NCBI RefSeq assembly: GCF_900101115.1
Contig: NZ_FNFU01000004.1
Coordinates: forward strand, 1 to 64,000
DNA from: Cryobacterium psychrotolerans
Lineage (GTDB): Bacteria > Actinomycetota > Actinomycetes > Actinomycetales > Microbacteriaceae
Length of the DNA: 64,000 nucleotides
Reading direction: 5' to 3'
Shown: in pieces, positions 15,767 through 24,748 of the stretch
How the letters are laid out: every line of letters begins with the position of its first letter
Numbering within the stretch: position 1 is the first letter of the stretch
Notes under the pieces: generated by a model
What the model saw: the letters and a program-made list of their open reading frames with translations, nothing else
Told to the model about the DNA's origin: nothing
Database searches by the model: none
Position numbers and translations under genes: made by a program

Positions 15767-18700
15767 TCAGTCGCGGGCAGGCACGACCGCGATCGGAGCC
15801 GTCGCCAGCTCGGCAGCGGGGCCACCCCGCTTGACCCCGGCGAGAGTCGCCACCCGCTGGGCGACGGCATCCGGGTTGCTGAAGAGTTCGAAGCTGTGCA
15901 CCCTCAGGTAGTGCCAGCCCAGCCGGCGCAGCACCTCGGGGCGCAGCCGGAGCGACTCGCGCAGGCTCGCCCGGCCGACGACGGCGTCCGTTTCAACGAC
16001 GACCGCACGGCCGGCGTGCGAGGCCGCGAGCGCGAGCTTGCCGCGGTGGCCGAGGGAGACGGTCAGGCCCAGCCGTTCGAGCCGGCCGGCCAGGTCGACC
16101 AGCATCGACTCACTCGGGTCGGGCGCCTGGTTCTCCCTGGCGCGCGCCTCGGTTTCGCTGAGCACCTGGGAGAGGGCCAGGATGCCGTGGCGCTGGCGGT
16201 CCGCGTCGATGTCCTCGGGCCGGAAGCAGGAGACGATGTCCATCGCACGCCTGGCACGGGTCATGCCGATGGCGAGCAACCGTTCGCCGCCCGGCTCGCC
16301 GAGGGACCCGAAGTTGGAGAGCAGCCGGCCGTGCGGGGTGCGCCCGTAGCCGATCGAGAAGATGACCCGGTCGCGGCTCTGCGCGACGGCCTGCTCGAGG
16401 GTGAGCACGGTGAACGGCTCGGCGCGGTCCTTGAGGATGAAGTCGGAGAGGTCGGTGCGCTTGGAGAACGCGGCCAGGACCGCCTGGTGCACCCGCACGG
16501 AATGGCGGGCGCTCGCGGTGATGACCATGAGCGACTCGCGGGGGCGCTTGACCGCGTGGTCGAGGACCAGTTCGACGACCTTGGCGACCTCGGCGTCGAC
16601 ACTCTCGATGGCGCCGCTCTCCGCATCCGGCATGCCGCGGCCGCCGGCGACGTAGCTGAGGCTGAGGCTCCCGTGGCCGAGGAAGCTGCCGGCCCAGGGC
16701 AGGGAGTCGATGCGGCCGCCGTAGAAGCGGTGGTTGACGATCTCGGCGAGGTCTTCTCCCCCGGCGCGGTAGCTGCGGGTGAGGGTGAGGGTCGGCAGCA
16801 GTTCGCCGAGGCGCGCCAGCGCCGAGTCGGCGTGCAGGGCGTCCACGTTGTGCGGTTCGGCGTCCCCGGATTCGCCGATGCCGGTCTCGAACGGTGAGGG
16901 CGTCTGGGTGACCGGGTCACCGAAGGCCACCACCTGCTTGCCGCGGCGAACCGCCCCGACGTTCTCGGCGAAGGTGGTCGCACCGGCGTCGACGAGCAGC
17001 ACGGTGTCGAAGCTGAGCCGGTCGTCCAGGTCGGCGACCTCATACGGGGAGGCAAGCCACACGGGCGCCAGCACCCGGCCGAGGTGGGGGGCGGCATCGT
17101 GCAGCCTGGTCGGCGTGGCGCGGCCGGAGCGCAGCAGCCGGCGCAGGTGGTCGGCCTCCTCCGGCCAGTCGACGACTCCGATCTTCCACGTCTCGGCGAG
17201 CAGCCAGGCCACCAGCTGGCCGGTGGCGGATGCGTGCGCCTCGTCGACGAGCCGGAAGTCGGCTTCGAGGCGGTCGAGCACCTGCGTGTTCGCGTTCAGG
17301 AGGGCCTTGTTGTCGCTGAGCATCGCCTCGAGCACGGACTGCCACCAGGCGAGCTCGAGTTCGTCGGCGACATCCTTCTCCGACACGTGACGCTGTGCCA
17401 GGTCGGTCATCAGCGGGTCGAGGTTGTGCTCGCGCAGGGTGGAGAGCAGCGCGGTGCGCTCGTGCAGGTTCGCGAGCACTTCGCTTTCCGCGGCCAGCCC
17501 GGCGACGGTGTAGATGAGAGCCTTGATCGGACGGTTGGCGAGCATTCGGGTGGTCCCCGCGGCGCCGAGCGGAATGTCGAGCAGGCCCAGGTCTTCGGCG
17601 ACGCGCTGGTAGGCCACGTGCACGTCGTTGATGCCGACGGGGACCTCGGGGGTGGAACCCGCGACGACGTACCGCTGCCAGAGGGTGCGCTGCTGCTGGA
17701 TGCGGCGGAGGCTCTCGTTCATGTCGCTGACGTGCACGCCCGGCCGCAGGTACTCGTCCGCGAGCTTGCGCAGCCGGCGACGGCTGCTGGAGGGCATGTC
17801 GGGCGAGTCGCGCCGCGCCGAGGTGGCGGCGATCAGCTCGGTGAGCGGCCGGTCGTACACGGCCGGCTGGAACCGGTCGAGCGTTTCGCGGATGTCGAGC
17901 AGCAGCCGCAGGTAGATGCCCAGTTCCGCGATGGTCTCGAAGGGACGCAGCCGGGTCTGGCCGACCAGCCCCGACGCACGTTCGAGCAGGCGCGGCAGTT
18001 CGATCTGGTTGACCCGTTTGGCCAGCTGGTGCGCCGACGACGCCTCGGCGGTCGAGGTGAACGTCGCGCCGTACCAGGGCGAGTCGCCCGGGCCGTAGCG
18101 GAACTCGCCGAGCGCCGCCGCCTTGATCAGGGTCGCCGCGGCGGCCCCGCGGTTGTGCGCGAGCCGTTCGAGTGCGCCGCGGTCCAGCCGCGCGATCGTC
18201 GAGGGCGGGGACGGCAGCTGGGCGAGCCGGGCCAGTTCGCCGAGCGCGTCGAGCACGGACACGCCGAGCGCCGCGTCGCGCCGGGACAGGGCCGATCGGT
18301 AGTCGAGCAGAACCTTGCGCAGGCGCACGAGCGCGTCGTCGACGTCGCCCACGCGGGGCTGGGTGGCCTTCTCGTTGCGCGTGATCGACTGCACGAGGTC
18401 GCGGCGCAGGTTGCGCGGCGTGACGGCTGCTCCGGGGAGGCCGACCTGCACGAGTCGGTGGGCGATGCCGTCGAGGCTGGACCGGCGGGCGCTGACCACG
18501 AGCACGCGTTTGTGCTGGGAGATCAGCGCGCCGATGGCATTGACGATCGTCTGCGTGCCGCCCGTGCCCGGCAGCGTCTTCACGACGAGCGAGTTGCCGG
18601 CGGCGATCTGCGCGATGACGTTTTCCTGCTCCGGGTCGGCGTCGAGCAACAGGATGTCGGTGGCCGGCGGGCGCACGTCCTGGCCGATCGGGACGACCGG

Positions 18701-19531
18701 GTTGTACGCGGTCTCGACGGCGCGGCGGGCGGAGGGGTTTCCGGCGACCGCGTCGAGCAGCGGGTGGTCCAGCCGGGCGATGTCGGCGGCGAGGGCTCGC
18801 CCGACGTCGGCGAAGGAGGAGACCACCAGTCGCGGCACGACGTTGAACCAGGGCAGGTGCGAGGTGAGGCCGCGGAGCCGGTCGATCACCGGCTGGGGCT
18901 TGAACGCGCCGTTGGTGACCGCGAGCGCCACGAAGGCGTCCGCGTCGAGGGTGATCTGGAACTGGTCGTGCAGGGCGCGGGCCAGTTCCGGGTTGAGGAA
19001 CGGCTGGCCCTTGAGCTTGAGTTCGAAGTCGCGCCCGTAGCGCCGGATCGCCAGCGGACGCAGCAGGATGGGCGCGCTGAACTCGGCCTCGCCGTTTTTC
19101 CACTGGGCCAGGCCGATGGCCAGGTTGACCGATTCGATCCCGCGCATGGAGCGCAGCTCGATGCCCTTCTGGGTGATCTCGTTGGCGGCCAGGCGGGCGT
19201 TGCGCAGCGCGAGCTCGTCGCGGATCAGGTTGGAGAGCAGGGTGGTCTTGCCGGTGATGAACTGCGGCAGGCCACCGGGGTGCGTGGCGCTGAGCTCGAT
19301 GCGCGTGCGCGTGCCGTCGTTGAAGTGCAGCAGCGGGGACCGGCCGCCGACCGCGGCGAGTTCGTCGCGCCAGCGCTGCCAGGTCGGCTCGGCGATATTG
19401 CCGGCCACCAGGGACGGATCGCCGAGGCTCACGGAGTGCGGGGAGGTCGAATTCGGCGCGTCGGAGCCGGACGCATCCGTGTACTCCGACAGGATGCCGT
19501 CGTCATCTTGTTTCTTATCGAGGCGCCACAC
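15767..19531 (-). CDS. SF1 helicase-like protein with degenerate ATPase and nuclease motifs
   Basis: A 1254-residue protein laid out like DUF4011/UPF1-type SF1 helicases with a C-terminal MTES_1575-type endonuclease-fold domain. The Walker A equivalent at residues 319-328 reads TLPGTGGTQT: the first Gly is Thr and the catalytic Lys (residue 325) is Gly. The Walker B/DEAx region (about 843-852) reads LLVDAGATTF, lacking the Glu. Motif III is GDPVTQTP (871-878) in place of GDPxQLPP. The C-terminal domain (about 1150-1254) keeps VVVETDA and EVLRRLGWHYLRVHS but has LALA where active relatives have an IDLA aspartate. It is probably a nucleic-acid-binding pseudoenzyme (inference). It starts with GTG and no RBS; see the promoter entry. 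Confidence 0.8.
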   Translation of the reverse strand: MWRLDKKQDDDGILSEYTDASGSDAPNSTSPHSVSLGDPSLVAGNIAEPTWQRWRDELAAVGGRSPLLHFNDGTRTRIELSATHPGGLPQFITGKTTLLSNLIRDELALRNARLAANEITQKGIELRSMRGIESVNLAIGLAQWKNGEAEFSAPILLRPLAIRRYGRDFELKLKGQPFLNPELARALHDQFQITLDADAFVALAVTNGAFKPQPVIDRLRGLTSHLPWFNVVPRLVVSSFADVGRALAADIARLDHPLLDAVAGNPSARRAVETAYNPVVPIGQDVRPPATDILLLDADPEQENVIAQIAAGNSLVVKTLPGTGGTQTIVNAIGALISQHKRVLVVSARRSSLDGIAHRLVQVGLPGAAVTPRNLRRDLVQSITRNEKATQPRVGDVDDALVRLRKVLLDYRSALSRRDAALGVSVLDALGELARLAQLPSPPSTIARLDRGALERLAHNRGAAAATLIKAAALGEFRYGPGDSPWYGATFTSTAEASSAHQLAKRVNQIELPRLLERASGLVGQTRLRPFETIAELGIYLRLLLDIRETLDRFQPAVYDRPLTELIAATSARRDSPDMPSSSRRRLRKLADEYLRPGVHVSDMNESLRRIQQQRTLWQRYVVAGSTPEVPVGINDVHVAYQRVAEDLGLLDIPLGAAGTTRMLANRPIKALIYTVAGLAAESEVLANLHERTALLSTLREHNLDPLMTDLAQRHVSEKDVADELELAWWQSVLEAMLSDNKALLNANTQVLDRLEADFRLVDEAHASATGQLVAWLLAETWKIGVVDWPEEADHLRRLLRSGRATPTRLHDAAPHLGRVLAPVWLASPYEVADLDDRLSFDTVLLVDAGATTFAENVGAVRRGKQVVAFGDPVTQTPSPFETGIGESGDAEPHNVDALHADSALARLGELLPTLTLTRSYRAGGEDLAEIVNHRFYGGRIDSLPWAGSFLGHGSLSLSYVAGGRGMPDAESGAIESVDAEVAKVVELVLDHAVKRPRESLMVITASARHSVRVHQAVLAAFSKRTDLSDFILKDRAEPFTVLTLEQAVAQSRDRVIFSIGYGRTPHGRLLSNFGSLGEPGGERLLAIGMTRARRAMDIVSCFRPEDIDADRQRHGILALSQVLSETEARARENQAPDPSESMLVDLAGRLERLGLTVSLGHRGKLALAASHAGRAVVVETDAVVGRASLRESLRLRPEVLRRLGWHYLRVHSFELFSNPDAVAQRVATLAGVKRGGPAAELATAPIAVVPARD

Positions 19532-19537
19532 AGGGAT

Positions 19538-19543
19538 ACCCTA
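19538..19543 (-). promoter_or_regulatory. Candidate -10 box for a leaderless transcript
   Basis: Read on the minus strand, TAGGGT stands 6 nt before the GTG of the helicase-like gene and there is no purine-rich ribosome-binding site. A TANNNT box at this distance is the usual mark of leaderless mRNAs in actinobacteria, so transcription probably begins at the start codon. Confidence 0.5.
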
Positions 19544-19601
19544 ATTCGGACTGGCACGGTTTGCGGGTAGGCGCCCCCGGGTTTCGCTCGATCACTGATG
19601 G

Positions 19602-20618
19602 TCAGAGCCAGTTGCGCTTCTTGAAGATGACGTAGAGGCCCACGCCCATCCCGACCATCAGGGTGACGGCGAACGGATAGCCCCACTCCCAGAGAAGTTC
19701 GGGCATGTGCCGGAAGTTCATGCCGTAGATCGTGCCGATGAGCGTGGGCGCGAACAGGATGGCCGCCCAGCCGGAGATCTTCTTAACCTCTTCGCTCTGC
19801 GCCAGGCTCGTCTCGGAGAGGCTGCGGGTTTCATCGTTCTGCCGCTGGTTCACCAGGGTGCTGTGCACGGTGAGCGCGTTGGACAGCAGCTCCCGGAACG
19901 AGTCTCCCCGTTCCACCACGCGGATGGTGTGGTCGAGCACGTCGCGCAGGTGGTGGCGGATTTCCACGTCGACGTTGCGGGTCTCGAACCCGCGCTGCAG
20001 GGACTCCATCATGCCCACGAGCGGCTGGGTCGCCCGCTGGAACTCGATCACCTCGCGGGAGAGCGCGTAAATGCGGCGGGACACCTCGGGGTCGCCGGTG
20101 AAGAGCTGGTCCTCGATCTCATCGATGTCGTTCTCGAGGCCCGCGACGACGGGCCCGTATTCGTCGACGATCTGGTCGAGGATCGCGTAGAGCACGGCCT
20201 CGGGCCCGAGGGCCAGGAGCGCCGGGTCCTCCTCCATGCGGCGGCGCACGGTCGCGAGGTTGGGGGCCTCGGCGTGACGGATGGTCAGCACGAAATCCGG
20301 CCCGACAAAGAGGTGCACTTCGCCGAACTCGACCCGCTCCTCCGCGTCGATGTACCGCGCCGGGCGCAGCACGAGGAAGGCGATGTCGTCGAAGCGTTCG
20401 AGCTTGGACCGCTGGTGGCCCTTCAAGGCATCCTCGACCGGCAGGTGGTGCAGATTGAACTCCTCGGCGACGGAGCGCACTTCCTGCTCGGTCGGCCGGT
20501 ACATGCCGATCCAGGCGAACCCCGCGTTCGCCTTGAGGACTTCGTAGGTCTCATCGAGCGAGGCCGGCGTCGCCGCCCGTCGGCCGTCCACGTAGATCGC
20601 ATTGTCGATCAGCGCCAT
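19602..20618 (-). CDS. corA: CorA-family magnesium/cobalt transporter
   Basis: A 338-residue CorA channel. The large cytoplasmic funnel domain (1-270) includes the long helix SDSFRELLSNALTVHSTLVN-like region. Two C-terminal membrane helices follow, with the signature YGMNFRHMPEL between them and the basic KKRNWL end. GMN is the selectivity motif for hydrated Mg2+. The start is the ATG at 20618, preceded by GAAGGAGAACCG; the upstream frame extension is not coding. Confidence 0.94.
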   Translation of the reverse strand: MALIDNAIYVDGRRAATPASLDETYEVLKANAGFAWIGMYRPTEQEVRSVAEEFNLHHLPVEDALKGHQRSKLERFDDIAFLVLRPARYIDAEERVEFGEVHLFVGPDFVLTIRHAEAPNLATVRRRMEEDPALLALGPEAVLYAILDQIVDEYGPVVAGLENDIDEIEDQLFTGDPEVSRRIYALSREVIEFQRATQPLVGMMESLQRGFETRNVDVEIRHHLRDVLDHTIRVVERGDSFRELLSNALTVHSTLVNQRQNDETRSLSETSLAQSEEVKKISGWAAILFAPTLIGTIYGMNFRHMPELLWEWGYPFAVTLMVGMGVGLYVIFKKRNWL

Positions 20619-20698
20619 CGGTTCTCCTTCGCTCGCGTACCAGTGTCGCAGGGGCGGGGCGAACTGTGGTGCAAGCCGGGCGGGCCGGGCATGCGAAA

Positions 20699-20723
20699 GG
20701 GGGCCAAACCCGAATTGGCCCCC
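20699..20723 (-). terminator. Hairpin terminator after acyl-CoA dehydrogenase gene
   Basis: A perfect 9-bp stem (GGGGGCCAA/TTGGCCCCC) with a 7-nt loop, 142 bp past the stop of the minus-strand dehydrogenase and 81 bp before the corA start. There is no T-tract, so confidence is moderate. The rest of the 246-bp interval shows nothing I recognise beyond the corA ribosome-binding site. Confidence 0.6.
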
Positions 20724-20864
20724 CTCGCAATTCCTGGCCAGGGTGACAACCCGAATGTCTCCTGAACCGGCGATGCAGCTCGAGGAGCGTGCATCGTGTT
20801 CCATAGTCTGCGGCAGCGCCGACGCCTCCGGTAGTCAGCTCTTTGGGGGACCGGCGGTCGCGCG

Positions 20865-22655
20865 TCAGCCGCGGCGCACCGCGCCCGCCAGCCGGCCGGC
20901 GTCCAGCGCGAACAGGTCTCGGGATCCGGCGGTGGCTGCCCCGAGCAGGCCGGCGCACTGCGGCAGGAGCTGCTCCGCGTAGAAGCGGGCGAGCACGAGC
21001 TGGGTCTCCGCCATCTCGGCGTCGCCGGTGGCCGGCCCGGCCAGGGCCGAGCGGGCCAGCAGCCATCCCCCGACGCAGAGCCCCCACATGCGCAGGTAGG
21101 GCGTGGAGCCCGACAGCGCGGAGTCCGGGTCGGTGCTTCCGGTGGAAAGCATCCACGCGGTGGCCGTTTCGAGGGCGTCGAACTGCCGGCCGAGCTCCAT
21201 CCGGATCAAGTCGAAGTCATCGCCGGCGCTCGCCAGCTCCGCCTCGACCTCGCGCATGGTCGCGATGAACTCCATCGCCGAGGCGCCGCCGCGCACGCCG
21301 AGCTTGCGGCCGACGAGGTCCGCAGCCTGGATGCCGTTGGTTCCCTCGTAGATCGGGGTGATCCTCACGTCGCGGTAATGCTGCGCGGCTCCGGTCTCCT
21401 CGATGAAGCCCATGCCGCCGTAGACCTGGAGCGCGAGGGAGGTGATCTCGGTGCCGAGGTCGGTGCCGAACGACTTGCAGATCGGGGTGAGCAGGCCGAC
21501 GACCTCGCCGGCCCGCGCGGCGGCCCGCTCGTCCTGGTCGTGGCTGGCGTGGTCCATCTGCACGGCGTTGAAGAGCATCATCCGGCGGAGCGCTGCGAGG
21601 TAGGCCCGCTGGGTCATCAGCAGGCGGCGCACGTCGGGATGCTCGATGATCGCCGAGTCCTTCCCCTCCGCCCCGATCGCCAGGCCCTGCCTGCGGTCCT
21701 GGGCGAAGTCGAGCGCCTGCTGGTAGGCGCGCTCGCCGATGGCGAGGCCCTGGGTGCCGACGGAGAGCCGGGCGCTGTTCATCATCACGAACATGATCCG
21801 CATGCCGAGGTTCTCCTCGCCGATGAGGTAGCCCGTCGCGCCCTCGTAGGAGAGCACGCAGGTCGGCGAGCCGTGGATGCCGAGCTTGTGCTCGATCGAG
21901 AGGCAGGTGACCGGATTGTGCTCGCCGAGCGAGCCGTCCTCGTTCACCAGGAACTTGGGCACGATGAAGCAGGAGATGCCCCTGGTGCCGGCGGGTGCGC
22001 CGGGCGTGCGGGCCAGCACGAGGTGCACGATCTGCTCGGCCAGGTCGTGCTCGCCGTAGGTGATGAAGATCTTCTGCCCGGTGATGGCGAAGGTCCCGTC
22101 ACCGTTCGGCGCGGCACGCGTGGCGAGCGCCCCGACATCCGACCCGGCCTGCGGCTCGGTGAGGTTCATCGTGCCGGTCCACTCGCCGCTGATCATTTTG
22201 GGGAGGTAGCGCTGCTTCTGGGCATCGTCGCCGTAGTGCAGGAGCGCGTCGATGGCGCCCTGGGTGAGCAGCGGGCAGAGCGCGAAGGCCATGTTGGCGG
22301 ATGCCGTCATCTCCTGGATCGCGAGGTTCACCGACCAGGGGAATGCGCCGCCGCCGAACTCCTCCGGGAACGGGACCGAGCCCCATCCGGCGTCGACGTA
22401 CTGGCGGTAGGCCGCCTTGAACGGGGCCGGCGTGACCACCGAACCGTCGGGCTGGCGGCGCGCGCCTTCGACGTCGCCCGGCTGGTTGGTCGGCGCCACG
22501 ACTTTGGCCATGAAATCGCCGCACTGTTCGAGGAGGTCGACCACGGTGTCGAGGTCGGCATGCTCGTAGCCGGGCAACCGGGCGACGCCCGGGTAACCCA
22601 CGACATGCTCGAGGACGAAGGCGAGATCGGTCAGGGGAGGTCTGTAGGTGCTCAC
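20865..22655 (-). CDS. Acyl-CoA dehydrogenase, long FadE type
   Basis: A 596-residue enzyme of the large acyl-CoA dehydrogenase class, with an extra C-terminal domain of about 150 residues compared with the 380-400-residue form. It shows the FAD/substrate motifs MNLTEPQAGSDVGAL and ITGQKIFITYGEHDL, then MRIMFVMMNSARLSVG. The catalytic region is RITPIYEGTNGIQAADLVGR. It catalyses the first dehydrogenation of beta-oxidation, with electrons passing to ETF. I chose the GTG at 22655 (MSTYRPPLTDL); the open frame continues upstream through a tRNA gene and is not coding there. Confidence 0.92.
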   Translation of the reverse strand: MSTYRPPLTDLAFVLEHVVGYPGVARLPGYEHADLDTVVDLLEQCGDFMAKVVAPTNQPGDVEGARRQPDGSVVTPAPFKAAYRQYVDAGWGSVPFPEEFGGGAFPWSVNLAIQEMTASANMAFALCPLLTQGAIDALLHYGDDAQKQRYLPKMISGEWTGTMNLTEPQAGSDVGALATRAAPNGDGTFAITGQKIFITYGEHDLAEQIVHLVLARTPGAPAGTRGISCFIVPKFLVNEDGSLGEHNPVTCLSIEHKLGIHGSPTCVLSYEGATGYLIGEENLGMRIMFVMMNSARLSVGTQGLAIGERAYQQALDFAQDRRQGLAIGAEGKDSAIIEHPDVRRLLMTQRAYLAALRRMMLFNAVQMDHASHDQDERAAARAGEVVGLLTPICKSFGTDLGTEITSLALQVYGGMGFIEETGAAQHYRDVRITPIYEGTNGIQAADLVGRKLGVRGGASAMEFIATMREVEAELASAGDDFDLIRMELGRQFDALETATAWMLSTGSTDPDSALSGSTPYLRMWGLCVGGWLLARSALAGPATGDAEMAETQLVLARFYAEQLLPQCAGLLGAATAGSRDLFALDAGRLAGAVRRG

Positions 22656-22730
22656 GATCGTCAGCGTAGCCCAGCCTCCAACATCCGCCGTAAGGCGTTG
22701 TAGGAAATATCCAAGTTGTTGGCGGTGAAG

Positions 22731-22802
22731 TGCCCCTGGAGGGATTCGAACCCCCAACCGTTTCCTTAGGACGGAACTGCTCTTCCGTTGAGCTACAGAG
22801 GC
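22731..22802 (-). tRNA. tRNA-Arg (anticodon CCT)
   Basis: A cloverleaf of 72 nt without encoded CCA. The acceptor GCCTCTG pairs with CAGGGGC, the D stem is GCTC/GAGC, and the anticodon loop GTCCTAA gives anticodon CCT (reads AGG). The T stem GGGGG/CCCTC carries TTCGAAT. The discriminator base is A. The outermost anticodon-stem pair is a G-A mismatch, which does not spoil the fold. AGG is a rare codon in such genomes. Confidence 0.94.
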
Positions 22803-22848
22803 TGACCGGTCAAGTTTAGCGGTGTGCGCCAAACCCGGTGTGCGCCGA

Positions 22849-23805
22849 CTATGTCGGGGGGTACAGGAAGAGCGGCACCTCGCTGGCCGGGACGGTGCGC
22901 GTGTGGTACGCGCTGCTGCCCATCCAGTTGTACTCCTCGAGCACGACGGAACCGCCGGCCGAGACCGACTGCACGTAGGCAACATGGTTGTAGTTGAACC
23001 AGGCGACCGCTCCGACGACGGGCTTGTTGCCGGTGGCCCAGCCGTGGCCGGACCAGGCGTTGGCCCATTGGGAGGCGTCTCCGCCGCCGGGGGTGAGGTT
23101 GCTCCAGGTCCAGCGCCAGTTGCCGCCGGTCACGCCGGCGTCGCGGTTGAGGCGCCAGGCGACGAAGTCGACGCACTGTCCGTAGACGTAGCCGAGCGGA
23201 GAGAGCCCGCTCGTCTTGCCCGCCCAGGGGTAGTCGTCACCGTCGGCACGGATGCCGTAGACGGCGTAGGCGGCGGTCGTCGCGCGGGCCGCGTCAGCGG
23301 CCTTCTCCGCGGCGGCCGCGGCGGCGGCGCGCTCACGCTCGGCCAGTTGCGCGGTGGTGGTCGCGCTGAAGCCGTCGCGGGCGACCGAGATGCTCGCCGA
23401 ACCGGCTGCCACGGTCACGTCCTGCGCTTCCGCCGACGCTCGCTGGTGCGCCGTGCGGGCGCCTACGAGGCCCTCGCCCGGCGTGAACGCGTAGGCCGGG
23501 AGCGCCGCGGTGAGGAAGAGTCCGGGAATCGCGAGCAGGGTGACCGCGACCGTCAGGGGGCTGTTGCGCTTGGAAGGCGGCGGGCGCGTGGCCGCCGGCG
23601 TTGGGGTCACGGGCTGCGCGGCCATGGGCCGCGCGGCTGCGCGGGCGGCATCCGGGGCCACGCTGACGGCCGGGGCGGCCTTCTGCTCGGCCGGCTCGGT
23701 GGAAACTTCCGGGGTTTCTCCTGCCTCCCGCTGCGCGCGAAGTTCGCGGCGCGTGGGAGTCGCAGTGGAGTTCTCGGGAGAACCGGTCTGGCCGGGCTGG
23801 GGCAA
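22849..23805 (-). CDS. Secreted CHAP-domain peptidoglycan hydrolase
   Basis: A 318-residue exported protein. A long Pro/Ala-rich cytoplasmic N-terminus (1-84) precedes a signal-anchor helix (about 85-105) ending ALPAYAFTPGEG. An Ala-rich coiled segment contains SVARDGFSATTTAQLAERE. The CHAP domain spans about 195-318, with catalytic Cys in GQCVDFVAWRLN and His in NHVAYVQSV. CHAP enzymes cut peptide or amide bonds in peptidoglycan, for wall turnover or daughter-cell separation. It starts with TTG, supported by GGAGGA nine nt upstream. Its N-terminal module and promoter match those of the NlpC/P60 gene at 24749. Confidence 0.9.
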   Translation of the reverse strand: MPQPGQTGSPENSTATPTRRELRAQREAGETPEVSTEPAEQKAAPAVSVAPDAARAAARPMAAQPVTPTPAATRPPPSKRNSPLTVAVTLLAIPGLFLTAALPAYAFTPGEGLVGARTAHQRASAEAQDVTVAAGSASISVARDGFSATTTAQLAERERAAAAAAAEKAADAARATTAAYAVYGIRADGDDYPWAGKTSGLSPLGYVYGQCVDFVAWRLNRDAGVTGGNWRWTWSNLTPGGGDASQWANAWSGHGWATGNKPVVGAVAWFNYNHVAYVQSVSAGGSVVLEEYNWMGSSAYHTRTVPASEVPLFLYPPT

Positions 23806-23849
23806 AAGGGGGTCCTCCGGAGTGCGGGTTCAGGTCGTCTGGCTCCCCC

Positions 23850-23901
23850 ACACTATGGGAACGAGCGCCGAATGTCACCTCGGGCGTTACATTGCCGTGA
23901 C
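23850..23901 (-). promoter_or_regulatory. Promoter and MtrA-like operator of the CHAP gene
   Basis: Read on the minus strand: -35 GTGACA (23873-23878), a 17-bp spacer and -10 TAGTGT (23850-23855). Just upstream is a direct repeat GTCAC-N6-GTAAC (23885-23901) with an 11-bp period, the form described for MtrA binding sites in Streptomyces. GlnR and AfsQ1 boxes are similar, so the regulator is inferred. The untranslated leader would be about 35-40 nt. Confidence 0.5.
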
Positions 23902-23914
23902 TTTCGCGTCGTCC

Positions 23915-24412
23915 TCAGGCTGCCGGGGCGAGGTACTCGTCCCACTGGGGCAGGGGGCGCTCGACGCCTCTGACCACCCAGGTGGTCCCCTGCGGCATGC
24001 GCGGATCGAAGAGCAGGTCCCAGTTCATTTCCGCCGGCGTGTGGTCGCCCTTGACGTTGTTGCAGCGCAGGCAGCAGGCGACGAGGTTGTCCCAGGTGTC
24101 CCGGCCGCCACGGGACCGCGGCAGCACATGGTCGATCGTGCTGGCCGATTTGCCGCAGTAGCCGCAGCGATGCTCGTCCCGGCGCAACACTCCCCGCCGG
24201 CTGACAGGCACGGCCACCGACCGTGGGATGCGCACGTATCGGGTGAGCAGGATGACGCTCGGGCGCTCCCAGAACCCGGAGGCGGCCACGACCGGGTGCT
24301 CCTGGTCGCTCTCGACGATCGTTGCTTTGTGATTCATGACCAGCACGAGTGCCCGTTTGAAGGACACCACGGCGAGGGGCTCGTACCCCGCGTTGAGGAC
24401 CAGTGTGCGCAT
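23915..24412 (-). CDS. HNH endonuclease-domain protein
   Basis: A 165-residue protein. The N-terminal 75 residues begin MRTLVLNAGYEPL, typical of a widespread actinobacterial HNH family. The C-terminal HNH zinc-finger nuclease has CGYCG, then TIDHVLPRSRGG with the catalytic His, then NLVACCLRCNNVKGD. It probably nicks or cuts DNA; the cellular role of this solitary family is not known. The start is the ATG at 24412 behind AAGGGAGCGC. The 336-bp gap from here to the NlpC/P60 stop holds a long hairpin (separate entry) and no supported gene. Confidence 0.85.
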   Translation of the reverse strand: MRTLVLNAGYEPLAVVSFKRALVLVMNHKATIVESDQEHPVVAASGFWERPSVILLTRYVRIPRSVAVPVSRRGVLRRDEHRCGYCGKSASTIDHVLPRSRGGRDTWDNLVACCLRCNNVKGDHTPAEMNWDLLFDPRMPQGTTWVVRGVERPLPQWDEYLAPAA

Positions 24413-24673
24413 GCGCTCCCTTTCGAAGGAGGCTGGACGGCTTCCAGCCATTCGAACTACGTTCCGGCGCCCAGCGAAACAGGAGAGTGCAGCCAAACAA
24501 GAAAGAGCGCTGTCACGAGGACAACGCCCGACGAGCCACGGCGTGGCCCGGACATGTTTGACTGCCGTGCCGCAGCACCGAGTGTCCGCGCACATCCATG
24601 GCATGGACTGTGCGAAGCTCGCGCATTGGCTCTCCCGAAAGAAAATCGCAGAACATCAGGCCCTCAGGTTAAC

Positions 24674-24715
24674 GCACAACTGGCGTTCCACGAAAATATG
24701 GCACGCCAGATGTGC
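24674..24715 (-). terminator. Long hairpin downstream of the NlpC/P60 gene
   Basis: Arms GCACAACTGGCG (24674-24685) and CGCCAGATGTGC (24704-24715) pair at 11 of 12 positions around an AT-rich 18-nt loop. It starts 33 bp past the NlpC/P60 stop, so termination is the likely role. The remaining gap up to the HNH start (24413-24673) shows no gene; it must carry the HNH promoter, which I could not pinpoint. Confidence 0.5.
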
Positions 24716-24748
24716 TAAGGGCGGGTCGGCGGGGCGGCCGGCCGCGGA

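Noticed and set aside
17084-19570. An 828-codon plus-strand open frame opposite the helicase-like gene
   Set aside because: It mirrors the minus-strand gene, lacks any family motif and is a usual artefact of high third-position GC.
22731-22802. tRNA-Arg(CCT) as a pseudogene because of the G-A pair at the top of the anticodon stem
   Set aside because: All other stems pair and the anticodon loop is standard; a single terminal mismatch is tolerated in many tRNAs.
23915-24412. Defence island (HNH nuclease plus the helicase-like and Vsr-like proteins)
   Set aside because: These genes are kilobases apart among housekeeping genes, with no phage-defence cassette features; each is better read alone.
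24429-24447. Small GGCTGGA/TCCAGCC hairpin upstream of the HNH gene
   Set aside because: A 7-bp stem in GC-rich DNA is expected by chance and has no clear role.
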